Of a DNA stretch of 22,610 bases, positions 14,820 through 22,480 are shown piece after piece. Position numbers and translations under genes: made by a program. Source of the stretch: Euryarchaeota archaeon UBA463 (GTDB taxonomy: Archaea; Thermoplasmatota; Poseidoniia; Poseidoniales; Thalassarchaeaceae); NCBI GenBank assembly GCA_002501805.1, contig DAOI01000021.1, positions 19,716 to 42,325 on the forward strand, in the 5' to 3' direction. Numbering within the stretch: the first letter of the stretch is position 1; each line of letters opens with the position of its first letter. The notes under the pieces are model-generated. The model was not told the DNA's origin, did no database searches, and saw only the letters and a list, made by a program, of their open reading frames with translations.

Positions 14820-15620
14820 ATGGGCAAGCGGAACTGCGCAGTCGAGGGTTGCAACGCGCTCGAGTTCAGAATGACTGGAGTATGCAATAGGCACCAAGGA
14901 ATGATAGTCGAAGTTCCAGAGGGGGCTTTCGAGCCAGAACAAGTGCAACCCGAGGAACAAACCCCCACTTACGAGCAATTCGAGTGCCCAAGAGGGTGCG
15001 GAACGATGTCATACGAAGAGACACAAGTCGGCTTCACAGACCTCTCTACGAAACTATCCTTGGGTATCATGGTGCTAGCCGGATTTTACTTCGTGGGATC
15101 TTTCTTGGTATATGACTGGTCAAATTCTGCTCTCGCAACTAACGGCTATCCCCCTCATCCACATATAGGACTTGTAGTTATCTTGGGCGCCGCTTTCCTT
15201 GTTAACGCCATTTATGGGATCATCCTCTCGAAAACTCACCATTGCGACTCATGCCGGGGAATAATGTTGGAAGAAAAGGAAATGGCGTACATATTCGATG
15301 AACCATCCTTAGTCAAGCTCAACTCCTTGATTGACGGCATGGTCCCATCCAGTAGCGATTTACAGTGCCCAATATGTGATGAGAAAATGGGAACTTTCTC
15401 TGTGCCCTACATTCCTCCAGATGATAACCACCGCCGTCACAGGGCCCACAGTAGTGATGAAATTTTAGTTGGATTGGCATTGAATCTTGTTGTGTCCGCA
15501 GTGAAAGCGGCCATACCCAATGCCGAGAAAACAATGGATCTGGACGCGTGTAGGGAATGCAGAGTGGTTTGGTTCGATGCCTCAGAGAGAAGCGAACTTG
15601 AGCAAGCCTCAATAAAATGA
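14820..15620 (+). CDS. Membrane-anchored multi-zinc-ribbon protein
   Basis: Protein of 266 aa. The N-terminus carries a small Cys/His cluster (CAVEGC, CNRH; residues 6-25) like a short zinc knuckle. CPRGCG near residues 60-65 is followed by two membrane helices (residues about 80-100 and 117-140). CDSCRGIMLEEKE (near 143-155) then resembles the second half of a TFIIB-type zinc ribbon, and CPICDEKMG (near 182-190) pairs with the C-terminal DACRECRVVWFDASERSELE (near 242-261). A hydrophobic stretch near 217-234 may be a third helix. The layout is two ribbons interrupted by membrane segments, an enlarged version of the 154-aa protein at 5376-5840. Function unknown; metal binding is expected. It is separated from the RidA gene by 41 bases with its own probable promoter, and its stop abuts the convergent phospholipase gene with no gap. 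Confidence 0.75.
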   Translation: MGKRNCAVEGCNALEFRMTGVCNRHQGMIVEVPEGAFEPEQVQPEEQTPTYEQFECPRGCGTMSYEETQVGFTDLSTKLSLGIMVLAGFYFVGSFLVYDWSNSALATNGYPPHPHIGLVVILGAAFLVNAIYGIILSKTHHCDSCRGIMLEEKEMAYIFDEPSLVKLNSLIDGMVPSSSDLQCPICDEKMGTFSVPYIPPDDNHRRHRAHSSDEILVGLALNLVVSAVKAAIPNAEKTMDLDACRECRVVWFDASERSELEQASIK

Positions 15621-16664
15621 TCAGTCAGAGATCTCGAGACTCTCGACAGCCAAAGATGTGCACCAATCTGGGGAAACTATGGGATTGCATCGGCTTGGAC
15701 TGCCCTCTGGGATCTCTATCCAGTAGTCCATGCCATCTACCGGGGACGGATAGTCAGTGGCGATTGTATGTGCACCAGAGGATAGTGCCGCCTCAAACCT
15801 TGACGTGTCGTTGTTATCAGGCTCTGTCCCTCCGCTGTCAGCCCTGGTCCTGACGATGAAACCTTCTTCGACAAGTCTGGTAATCTCCCCTCCATCACCT
15901 ATTGGGTCAGTGAGAGAGAAGACCGCCTCCTCACCTGGGTATTGTCCTTGAGAGGTGAACATAGGGAACATCCTCGCTCCGGCCAAACCGGGGTATTCTT
16001 CCAAGTAAAGGTCCCTCATTCCCCCAGTGGCCAGGAGAACGAACATTACCTTGCCCCGACTCTCTTCGAGTAGTGGCCATCCGTCATTCAAAATCGCATC
16101 AGTAAGGTTGGAACGCTCCCCTCTTACCTCATCGGGAGTGATTGATAGATTGAGGGGCCAGAACTCAGATATCTCGGATTCTATTTCCTGTAGAATTCCA
16201 GTTAGCTCTACTGTTGTGGTGATTTCGGTAGCCTGCTCAGGCCAGTCCTTTGGCTCCACCCATATCATAATTGGGTGATGCTGGCTATTTTCAAGTGACC
16301 ATTCCAGTAAGACTTCCAAGCAACTTTGGAAGGTAGGGCAAGTAGTCCCAGAGTCGTACTGGTTGTGATACACTCTCAGACCATCCCTCACGTCCCACCA
16401 TACATCGATCTCGAACTGCCTGACGCCTTGGTCGGACGCTTGGATGTCGAGATCATCATGAGTGTACATGTATTCTCTCGTAGGTGAGAAAATTGGCTCC
16501 ACGTGATACGAGTTGTGAGTCCCCTCCATTTGTATGTGGTTTATGCGAAGGGGCTCCTGCTCTGGTGAATCCTCGAATATTGATGGAATGGCATCAGTAC
16601 CCAGGCATCCGCTCAATAAGGGGGAAATAACGAGGATTGTCGTGAGAATGGCCACCGACCTCAT
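15621..16664 (-). CDS. Phosphoinositide-specific phospholipase C-like lipoprotein (Ca2+-dependent PI-PLC type)
   Basis: Probable secreted, lipid-anchored enzyme of 347 aa with the PLC-like phosphodiesterase fold. The start is placed at the ATG at 16664 because it begins a typical lipoprotein signal (MRSVAILTTILVISPLLSGC, Cys20); the frame is open upstream, but that part would overlap the SlyD gene and lacks a signal. Catalytic-type motifs follow: GTHNSYH near residues 48-54, FEIDVWWD near 83-90, YHNQYDSGTTCPTFQSC near 98-115, WVEPKDWP near 131, and TDYPSP near 300, matching the bacterial Ca2+-dependent phosphoinositide phospholipase C family. The known reaction is cleavage of phosphatidylinositol head groups. 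In an archaeon the likely target is an inositol ether lipid or an external lipid scavenged from other cells. It lies 43 bases after slyD on the same strand. Confidence 0.78.
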   Translation of the reverse strand: MRSVAILTTILVISPLLSGCLGTDAIPSIFEDSPEQEPLRINHIQMEGTHNSYHVEPIFSPTREYMYTHDDLDIQASDQGVRQFEIDVWWDVRDGLRVYHNQYDSGTTCPTFQSCLEVLLEWSLENSQHHPIMIWVEPKDWPEQATEITTTVELTGILQEIESEISEFWPLNLSITPDEVRGERSNLTDAILNDGWPLLEESRGKVMFVLLATGGMRDLYLEEYPGLAGARMFPMFTSQGQYPGEEAVFSLTDPIGDGGEITRLVEEGFIVRTRADSGGTEPDNNDTSRFEAALSSGAHTIATDYPSPVDGMDYWIEIPEGSPSRCNPIVSPDWCTSLAVESLEISD

Positions 16665-16707
16665 CGTTAGGCCAGATGGGCCACACACAAAGAATGATTC
16701 GGACGAA

Positions 16708-17196
16708 CTAGTGTTGATGCCCGCCTGGGCCGTGAACGTGCCCGTGAGCGAGTTCTTCTTCGGAGGCGGCCCTGATATCAACTACCTCGACACTGAAATT
16801 AATCGTCATTCCAGCCATCTGGTGATTGAAGTCAACAGTGACCATATCGTCATCCACGGATGCTACGGAGAACTGCACGGGCCCCTGGTCGCTTTGCGCT
16901 CCAAGTACCATTCCCACCTCAATTGCCATCCCCTCGGGAAACTGCTCTCTAGGAACTTGCTGAATGGCGGCCTCGGTCCTCTCTCCGTATGCCCTGTCGG
17001 GCGTCAGAGTGAACTGTCTCTTCTCTCCAACCTCGGCTCCTAGCATCTCCTGCTCGAAACCAGTAATCATCTGCCCGTGGCCAACAAGGAATGTAAGAGG
17101 ATCCTTTCCTTCGCTAGAGTCGAAAATCTTCCCATCATCGAATGTGCCGGTGTAGTGGACGGAAACTATGCTATTCTGCTCAATCTTGCTGGTCAT
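16708..17196 (-). CDS. slyD: FKBP-type peptidyl-prolyl isomerase, SlyD-like
   Basis: Prolyl isomerase and chaperone of 162 aa. The FKBP part starts with VSVHYTGTFDDGKIFDSS and continues with PLTFLVGHGQMITGFEQEM. The insert-in-flap domain typical of SlyD lies near residues 75-130, and FNHQMAGMTINFSVEVVDIR closes the fold. The short tail HGHVHGPGGHQH is histidine-rich, as in SlyD proteins that bind nickel. The ATG at 17196 is preferred over an in-frame TTG two codons earlier; GTGAG lies eight bases upstream of it. It is divergent from the amino acid permease and is followed by the phospholipase-like lipoprotein. Archaeal long-type FKBPs have this same layout, so SlyD is a structural label rather than evidence of a nickel role. 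Confidence 0.92.
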   Translation of the reverse strand: MTSKIEQNSIVSVHYTGTFDDGKIFDSSEGKDPLTFLVGHGQMITGFEQEMLGAEVGEKRQFTLTPDRAYGERTEAAIQQVPREQFPEGMAIEVGMVLGAQSDQGPVQFSVASVDDDMVTVDFNHQMAGMTINFSVEVVDIRAASEEELAHGHVHGPGGHQH

Positions 17197-17304
17197 GTTC
17201 AATTCTCACATGCCCTCACTTCTAAATGTGAGGGTCCGCAGTGTACGTTTCCTAGTCGAACCTATTGTGGCAACGTTCAACAAACATCGTCCTCTCCAGT
17301 GTAT

Positions 17305-19002
17305 ATGGCGAACCGAAGTCCAAGGGACCTGATAGACTTCGCCTACAGGCCAATCGAAGGCCTGTCCGACACCCTGGAACGAAAGCTAGGGATGTTCTCA
17401 GTAGTGATAATTTCACTATCCGCCATGCTGGGAACGGGTCTTTTCGTCCTACCTGCCTTGGTTATGGTCGATATGGGGGGCGGGACCGTCCCAGTATCCG
17501 GAATATGGCTGGCATACCTGCTTGCCGCACTGGCCATCCTGCCAGCGGCGGTCTCCAAGGGAGAGCTATCAACTGCGATGCCGTCCTCTGGGGGTTCTTA
17601 CGTGTACATCGAGAGAACTTTCGGACCACTGGTCGGAACGATTGCAGGTGTCGGACTTTGGGGGGCCTCGATGTTGAAGACAGTCGTCGCACTTGTAGGC
17701 TTCAAGGCATATCTATGGGCCTTGGAGGAGCTTCTTAGCATAACTATCGACATTGAGATAGCCGCCCTCATTCTGCTGGCGCTCATCACGATCATCAACA
17801 TACTAGGCGTGAATAGAATCAAGAAGATTCAGACTCCCATCGTGGCTTTGATGGTGGTTTTCATCGCAATTCTGTGCATCTGGTCAATATTCACCCTCCC
17901 AATGAACTGGGACGCCGCCTTCGGAGACGGGGCTTACGGCACTGGATGGGAGGATGTTGCCCATGCCGCTGCATTCGTCTTCGTAGCATACGCTGGAGTG
18001 ACAAAGATAGCCGCAGTGGGGGGGGAGATAAAGGATCCAAGTAGGAATATCCCGTACGGGATGGTCCTCTCCCTCGTAATTGCCTGCGCTCTTTACGTCA
18101 TGGTAACGATAGTGATGGTATCGGCAGTGGATCCTTCGGGATACCTTGACCCCGACACAGGCAAGGCAAGGGAAGACCCGGTATACGTATTCGCAGACAT
18201 GGTAGGGGGGTCGACAGTGGGGACCGTCTCAGCGGTTTTCGCCGTCACCGTGCTAACTTCCCTCGCTCTGACTTCTCTGATGGCAACCTCCAGGTTCCCC
18301 TTCGCCATGGCAAGGGACAACCTCCTCCCCGAGTCACTGGAGAAGGTGCATCCTCGCTACCAGACCCCACACCTTGCCATTGTAGGCACTAGCATGGCGA
18401 TGGCACTGGCTATCACTCTACTGCCAGTCGAGGAGATAGCGAAGCTAGCGTCTGGTTTCAAGATCATGATTTTCATGACCATCAATGCCTCGGTGATAGT
18501 CCTGAGGAGGGCCTCTGACACGCACTCTTGGTACCGCCCAGAGTGGAAGTCCCCGATGTATCCCTTTATCCAGATTTTCGGAATACTCAGTGGGGCACTG
18601 CTCCTCTATGTGATGGGAATGACCGCTGTCATCGGTGGTCTGGCATGCGGTACGGTTGGGGCCCTCGTCTACTTCCTGTACGGGAAGAGCAGAGTCCATC
18701 CGATGCTGACTCCTTGGAGGACAGTTAGTACCGAGATCACCAACTCCACTCAGGCAGAGCGCGAGAAGAGGTGGCTGATCTTCCACAGCGTCGCTGGCAC
18801 GAAGGAGAGGTACTCCGAGCAGATGACTGAGGGGGAGTTCGTCCACGCAATGAGCATCATTGCTCCGCACATGGACAGGTCCAGTGTCAGGAACTTGTTC
18901 AATGAGATAGATTTGGACGGGAACGGAATCATAGACCTTGATGAGTTCCTGCTGGGCATCGATGAAGACAATCTATTCGGGAACATTTCCGAGTCCGAGT
19001 GA
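17305..19002 (+). CDS. APC-family amino acid permease with C-terminal EF-hand domain
   Basis: Transporter of 565 aa. The first 480 residues form an amino acid/polyamine/organocation permease with about 12 helices. The first helix carries ISLSAMLGTGLFVLP, the unwound substrate-binding G-T-G-x-F motif, and GGEIKDPSRNIPYGM marks the loop after helix 6. The remaining 80 residues are soluble and contain one canonical EF-hand loop at residues 536-547, DLDGNGIIDLDE, with Asp, Asp, Asn, Asp and Glu at the calcium positions 1, 3, 5, 9 and 12. A second helix-rich half upstream (MTEGEFVHAM, residues about 510-520) may be a degenerate partner hand. This suggests transport tuned by calcium, which is inference. 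The ATG at 17305 is chosen because the longer open frame would overlap slyD and lacks permease similarity. Substrate unknown. Confidence 0.88.
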   Translation: MANRSPRDLIDFAYRPIEGLSDTLERKLGMFSVVIISLSAMLGTGLFVLPALVMVDMGGGTVPVSGIWLAYLLAALAILPAAVSKGELSTAMPSSGGSYVYIERTFGPLVGTIAGVGLWGASMLKTVVALVGFKAYLWALEELLSITIDIEIAALILLALITIINILGVNRIKKIQTPIVALMVVFIAILCIWSIFTLPMNWDAAFGDGAYGTGWEDVAHAAAFVFVAYAGVTKIAAVGGEIKDPSRNIPYGMVLSLVIACALYVMVTIVMVSAVDPSGYLDPDTGKAREDPVYVFADMVGGSTVGTVSAVFAVTVLTSLALTSLMATSRFPFAMARDNLLPESLEKVHPRYQTPHLAIVGTSMAMALAITLLPVEEIAKLASGFKIMIFMTINASVIVLRRASDTHSWYRPEWKSPMYPFIQIFGILSGALLLYVMGMTAVIGGLACGTVGALVYFLYGKSRVHPMLTPWRTVSTEITNSTQAEREKRWLIFHSVAGTKERYSEQMTEGEFVHAMSIIAPHMDRSSVRNLFNEIDLDGNGIIDLDEFLLGIDEDNLFGNISESE

Positions 19003-19062
19003 TTTCCGCTCAGGCGTGCAATTGAAGACTTGAACTCCTCTCGACCAAACCCGGGTGAGTCA

Positions 19063-19878
19063 ATGGCGATAGCTGGTCGTGCGAAGAAAGTCACTACTCA
19101 CACCCTGCAAGAGATGAAGAGAGCAGGCGAGAATATCACCATGCTGACATCCTACGACTACTCACTGGCAAGGCTAGTCGATGGCGCTGGCATCGATGTG
19201 ATATTAGTCGGCGACTCTGCATCCAACGTCATGGCTGGAAACGATACAACGGTACCGATTACACTGGAGCACATGATCTACCACGCCCAGTGCGTCGTAA
19301 ATGGAGTGGATAGGGCACTAGTAGTCGTCGATATGCCATTCGGCACTTACCAGGGCGATACGAAGCTGGCACTGAAGAGTGCTATCCGGATAATGAAGGA
19401 GTCCGCTGGGCATGCGGTAAAGTTGGAGGGAGGAGTCGAGATAACCGACTCAATCAAGAGAATACTCACTGCAGGGATTCCCGTAATGGGTCACTTGGGC
19501 TTGACTCCCCAGTCGATATACAAGTTCGGGACCTACGGTGTCCGAGCCAAGGGGGGGGAAGAGGCAGAGAGACTGATCTCGGACGCACTGGAGCTCCAAG
19601 AGGCAGGGTGCTTCGCCATAGTCTTGGAGAAGATACCTGCCGATCTGGCCAAGATGGTTAGCGACAGACTAGATATTCCGACGATCGGCATCGGTGCGGG
19701 CCCTCACTGCGATGGCCAGGTCCTAGTCCTGCATGACATGCTTGGAATCACCAAAGACTTCTCTCCACGTTTTCTCAGAAGGTATGCTGATCTGGGTGAC
19801 GCAGTGGATAACGCAGTGAAGCAGTACATCACTGATGTCAGAAGCGGGGACTTCCCCAACGATGAGGAGAGCTACTAG
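19063..19878 (+). CDS. panB: 3-methyl-2-oxobutanoate hydroxymethyltransferase
   Basis: First committed enzyme of pantothenate/coenzyme A synthesis: it adds a hydroxymethyl group from methylene-tetrahydrofolate or an archaeal equivalent to 2-oxoisovalerate, giving ketopantoate. The 271 aa length is normal. Motifs for Mg2+ and substrate are all present: MLTSYDYSLARLVDGAGID, VGDSASNV, DMPFGTYQ, KLEGGVE, GHLGLTPQS and the catalytic-Glu strand IVLEKIP, then TIGIGAGPHCDGQVLV. The ATG at 19063 has GGGTGAG shortly upstream and is preferred over the in-frame TTG at 19030. It follows the permease gene by 60 bases and precedes rfcS by 46 bases on the same strand. 2-oxoisovalerate comes from valine metabolism, the same pool that yields isobutyryl-CoA for the IcmF gene in this window. 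Confidence 0.95.
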   Translation: MAIAGRAKKVTTHTLQEMKRAGENITMLTSYDYSLARLVDGAGIDVILVGDSASNVMAGNDTTVPITLEHMIYHAQCVVNGVDRALVVVDMPFGTYQGDTKLALKSAIRIMKESAGHAVKLEGGVEITDSIKRILTAGIPVMGHLGLTPQSIYKFGTYGVRAKGGEEAERLISDALELQEAGCFAIVLEKIPADLAKMVSDRLDIPTIGIGAGPHCDGQVLVLHDMLGITKDFSPRFLRRYADLGDAVDNAVKQYITDVRSGDFPNDEESY

Positions 19879-19924
19879 CTCCTCCCCCAACCTTCAAGGA
19901 CGCCCTCCCGGTAGTCACACCTGA

Positions 19925-20893
19925 ATGAGCGAGCTATGGGTTGAGAGACACCGCCCTCGAACAGTCTCTGACATAAAGGGACAGAAACAGGTGGTTGACC
20001 GCCTCAAGGCATATGCTGTAAAACGCTCATTCCCGCACCTGATGTTCGCCGGACCACCGGGAACTGGCAAGACCACCGCTGCAATCGCCCTCGCAAGGGA
20101 CGTCTTCGGGGACGACTACAGGAGGAACCTCCTAGAGATGAATGCCAGCGACGAGAGGAAGCTGGAGTCAATCAGGACCAAGGTCAAGCAGTTCGCTAGG
20201 ACGGCCCCTGTTCCAGGTACCTCGTTCAAGGTCATCTTCCTGGACGAGGCTGATGCCCTTACCCCAGATGCCCAGGGGGCACTCAGGAGAATCATGGAGC
20301 AGAACGCACAGACCTGCAGGTTCATCCTATCCTGCAACTACTCATCCAAGATAATCGAGCCAATACAGTCTCGTTGCGCCGTCTTCAGGTTCAGGCCTCT
20401 TGCAGATGACCAGGTCAGGTCCATGGTCGTCTCAGTCGCTGATGGGGAGGAAATCAAGCTTGACGCCGATGCCGCAGATGCAATAGTTCACGTCAGCCTA
20501 GGCGACCTCAGGAAGGCAATAACCTCGTTGCAGGTCGCTGCCTCCATGGACGAGCACGTCACTAGGGAGATAGTCTATGAGACCACTGCCACCGCTCCAC
20601 CAGAGGAGCTACACAGGTTCTTCCTAGCGTGCAGGGAGGATGGATTCCAACCAGCAAGAAGGAGACTCAGGGAGCTCTTGGACCGCTTCGGCCTCGCGGG
20701 AACGGATCTCATCAACCAGCTCCACAGGGGCCTCGGTGACGTCCCCTTCCTCTCGGAGAGCCAGAAGCTCGCTGTGACCGAGACAATGGCTGAGGCTGAC
20801 TATCGTATGGTGGAGGGCGGTGGAGAGGCACTCCAGCTAGACGCCATGACCGCCAGGCTCTGCACCTTGCTATCCCCTGACTTGCAGAGATAG
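19925..20893 (+). CDS. rfcS: Replication factor C small subunit
   Basis: Clamp-loader AAA+ ATPase subunit of 322 aa, which with the large subunit opens and loads the PCNA sliding clamp on DNA. The order of motifs is typical: WVERHRPRTVSDIKGQ at the N-terminus, Walker A GPPGTGKTT near residues 43-51, NASDER near 73, Walker B FLDEADAL near 103-110, sensor 1 LSCNYSSKII near 138, and the arginine-finger SRC motif QSRCAVFRF near 148. The C-terminal collar domain is complete. This is the strongest archaeal marker in the window. No ribosome site is seen before the ATG, consistent with leaderless expression or read-through from panB. The stop lies two bases from the convergent membrane-protein stop. 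Confidence 0.96.
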   Translation: MSELWVERHRPRTVSDIKGQKQVVDRLKAYAVKRSFPHLMFAGPPGTGKTTAAIALARDVFGDDYRRNLLEMNASDERKLESIRTKVKQFARTAPVPGTSFKVIFLDEADALTPDAQGALRRIMEQNAQTCRFILSCNYSSKIIEPIQSRCAVFRFRPLADDQVRSMVVSVADGEEIKLDADAADAIVHVSLGDLRKAITSLQVAASMDEHVTREIVYETTATAPPEELHRFFLACREDGFQPARRRLRELLDRFGLAGTDLINQLHRGLGDVPFLSESQKLAVTETMAEADYRMVEGGGEALQLDAMTARLCTLLSPDLQR

Positions 20894-20895
20894 CA

Positions 20896-21399
20896 CTAGT
20901 CAGTAACTATCATGAAAGACGCCGCGGGAAGGATTCTCTCGTCAGGGGACCCTATTCCCTTGATCACAGAGCGAACAGAGGTGTCTGAAATCTCCGCGTC
21001 GGATTTGCCGCACACTTGAGAAGCACTCTCTGTTGACGGTCTTCCGTAGGCGTAAGCGCCGTATCCGGCAATCACGTGGCTGGCACCTATCGTCGACATC
21101 AGAACCTGCTCGATGAGAGAGGTAGTGGTGACCCAGCTACCTGTCACGGCAGTGGCAAGGCCAAGGATCACAGAAACGGATGACACGAAGAAGGCAATGT
21201 GCATGGTTAATGCGTTCATGGCGGGTCTTGCAATTGACAATCCTCCTGACCCGACGAGAATGACCCCGAAGAGCAGAGGGAACAGGGCGGTGATGTACCC
21301 AGTGGCCGCAAAGAAACCTACTCCCAGCGAGCCCATCATGCCCCCAGCGAGAACGGACAACTGAGGCATGTTGAAACCGGCAATGGTGTATCTAGTCAT
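20896..21399 (-). CDS. Hypothetical membrane protein, 167 aa
   Basis: I do not recognise the family. About four membrane helices occupy residues 12-115 (helices starting at LSVLAGGMMGSLGVGFF, ALFPLLFGVILVGSGG, ALTMHIAFFVSSVSVILGLA and LIEQVLMSTIGASHVIAGYG). A polar tail of some 45 residues follows that ends FMIVTD. The open frame extends upstream to 21507, but a strong TATA element at 21418-21432 is centred about 26 bases before the ATG at 21399. That fixes the start for a leaderless transcript and excludes the extension. The gene ends two bases from the convergent rfcS stop. No function can be suggested beyond a small integral membrane protein. Confidence 0.7.
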   Translation of the reverse strand: MTRYTIAGFNMPQLSVLAGGMMGSLGVGFFAATGYITALFPLLFGVILVGSGGLSIARPAMNALTMHIAFFVSSVSVILGLATAVTGSWVTTTSLIEQVLMSTIGASHVIAGYGAYAYGRPSTESASQVCGKSDAEISDTSVRSVIKGIGSPDERILPAASFMIVTD

Positions 21400-21417
21400 A
21401 CAGTTCGATTCTAGGTT

Positions 21418-21432
21418 GAATATATTATATCG
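21418..21432 (-). promoter_or_regulatory. TATA box of the membrane protein gene at 20896-21399
   Basis: On the minus strand this reads CGATATAATATATTC, the clearest TATA element in the window. It is centred about 26 bases upstream of the ATG at 21399, the spacing expected when transcription starts at or next to the start codon. It lies in the 61-base gap between this gene and the stop of the upstream gene. Confidence 0.7.
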
Positions 21433-21460
21433 TGTTTGACCAACAGGCTGACTGTAGGGT

Positions 21461-22372
21461 CTAGCCCGTCTGACTAATCTTGATTTCCCAGTCTTTGGAC
21501 CACTCATTTACTTCCCATGGGCCCATGTTCTCCCGGGACTCACTCATCTCGATATGGAGCTCATAGGTCCCGGGCTCTAGCATTCCCAGATCCCATGCAA
21601 GCGGTATGTCCTCCCCTCTGTTGGTTACCTTGGGGCCTAGGTTCACCTTCCTGGTCAGGGAGGTCTCGTTGCCCCTGAGCCAATCGCCCGAATCCTGCTC
21701 TTCGAACAGCGTCATGGCATCCGTGAGATTCCCGGCGGTGTCATTGGCTAGAATCAGCGTATTTCCCTTGTGAGTTAGCGTGATCAGGACCTTAGCAGTC
21801 TCTGCCTCGATGTTGTCAGCGACTCCCAGCCCCATCACGACATGCACCTCGTCCCGGTCAATCTCGAGAGAGTACTCGCCACCGCCCCAGCTTGAGTCGA
21901 TTATCCCATCGGCCTCTTGGATGTCAATGCCGTTCGATGTGGTAGGCGGGGCTATATCGCTCAGAGGAGGGTTGGAGAGGACGAATGTTAGGGCCAGCCA
22001 GGAGAACACGAACAGGAAACAGGCCCTGAACCAGTTCCCACCGGTGTAGAGCTCCACGTACCTGCTCGGTATGACGAGCTTGTGGAGAGAGGGCACAGTA
22101 GCGGCTAGGGACACAGGGAGCACCCACAGGATCCTGCTAGGCTCGGTGGTAGTTGGCATGAACACGTATCTCATGAATAAGGCGATACCCAGGCCGTAGA
22201 GTATCACGAGCCACATCGAGTAGGCATCAGCCACCTCCTTCACGGCATGCTCATCAGGCTTGAATGGCTCAAGCTCACGACTCTTGGGCTCCTCCTTGTC
22301 GCCCGATCCACCACGTGCTCTCTTGCGCTTGTCATAGGCGCTCGCACGCATGGCGGTGTCCACGTCTACCAT
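21461..22372 (-). CDS. Hypothetical membrane protein with extracytoplasmic beta domain, 303 aa
   Basis: I do not recognise the family. A charged cytoplasmic N-terminus (AYDKRKRARGGSGDKEEPKS) is followed by three membrane helices near residues 50-68, 76-92 and 110-128. The C-terminal 165 residues are predicted outside the cell and rich in beta strands: EYSLEIDRDEVHVVMGLGV, KVLITLTHKGNTLILAND and EPGTYELHIEMSES. The last pattern (W-D-L-G-x-L-x-P-G-x-Y-x-L) resembles immunoglobulin-like extracellular domains. The preferred start is the ATG at 22372; a GTG five codons earlier is possible. It is divergent from the tRNA-Met gene, 108 bases away. The general layout, membrane helices plus an exposed beta domain, is shared with the PAP2-type protein at 10359 but without its active site. 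Confidence 0.68.
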   Translation of the reverse strand: MVDVDTAMRASAYDKRKRARGGSGDKEEPKSRELEPFKPDEHAVKEVADAYSMWLVILYGLGIALFMRYVFMPTTTEPSRILWVLPVSLAATVPSLHKLVIPSRYVELYTGGNWFRACFLFVFSWLALTFVLSNPPLSDIAPPTTSNGIDIQEADGIIDSSWGGGEYSLEIDRDEVHVVMGLGVADNIEAETAKVLITLTHKGNTLILANDTAGNLTDAMTLFEEQDSGDWLRGNETSLTRKVNLGPKVTNRGEDIPLAWDLGMLEPGTYELHIEMSESRENMGPWEVNEWSKDWEIKISQTG

Positions 22373-22480
22373 GGCTATCGGGCCCACTCGGCGGTGCTTA
22401 CCACATCAACCCTGTGGGTGCGAACCCCAATCCTCGGGGACGCTAACGCTCAAATGGCCGATGCCGGTCCCCGATGCGTC

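Noticed and set aside
16665..16781. N-terminal extension of the phospholipase-like protein.
   Set aside because: It would overlap slyD by 74 bases and bury the lipoprotein signal peptide that begins at the ATG at 16664.
17077..17304. Upstream extension of the permease frame starting at 17077.
   Set aside because: It runs antisense through the SlyD gene, has no permease similarity, and the ATG at 17305 starts the recognisable protein.
18018..18025. Run of eight G in the permease gene, with another at 19551-19558 in panB; possible phase-variable tracts.
   Set aside because: Both encode Gly-Gly in conserved positions of intact frames. Two eight-base runs are expected by chance in a G-rich coding strand, and essential panB is an unlikely phase-variable gene.
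22408..22440. TGGG-TGCGAAC-CCCA resembles a tRNA T arm upstream of tRNA-Met.
   Set aside because: The loop does not match TTCGAAT well, the stem has four pairs, and no acceptor or anticodon arm can be found on either strand.
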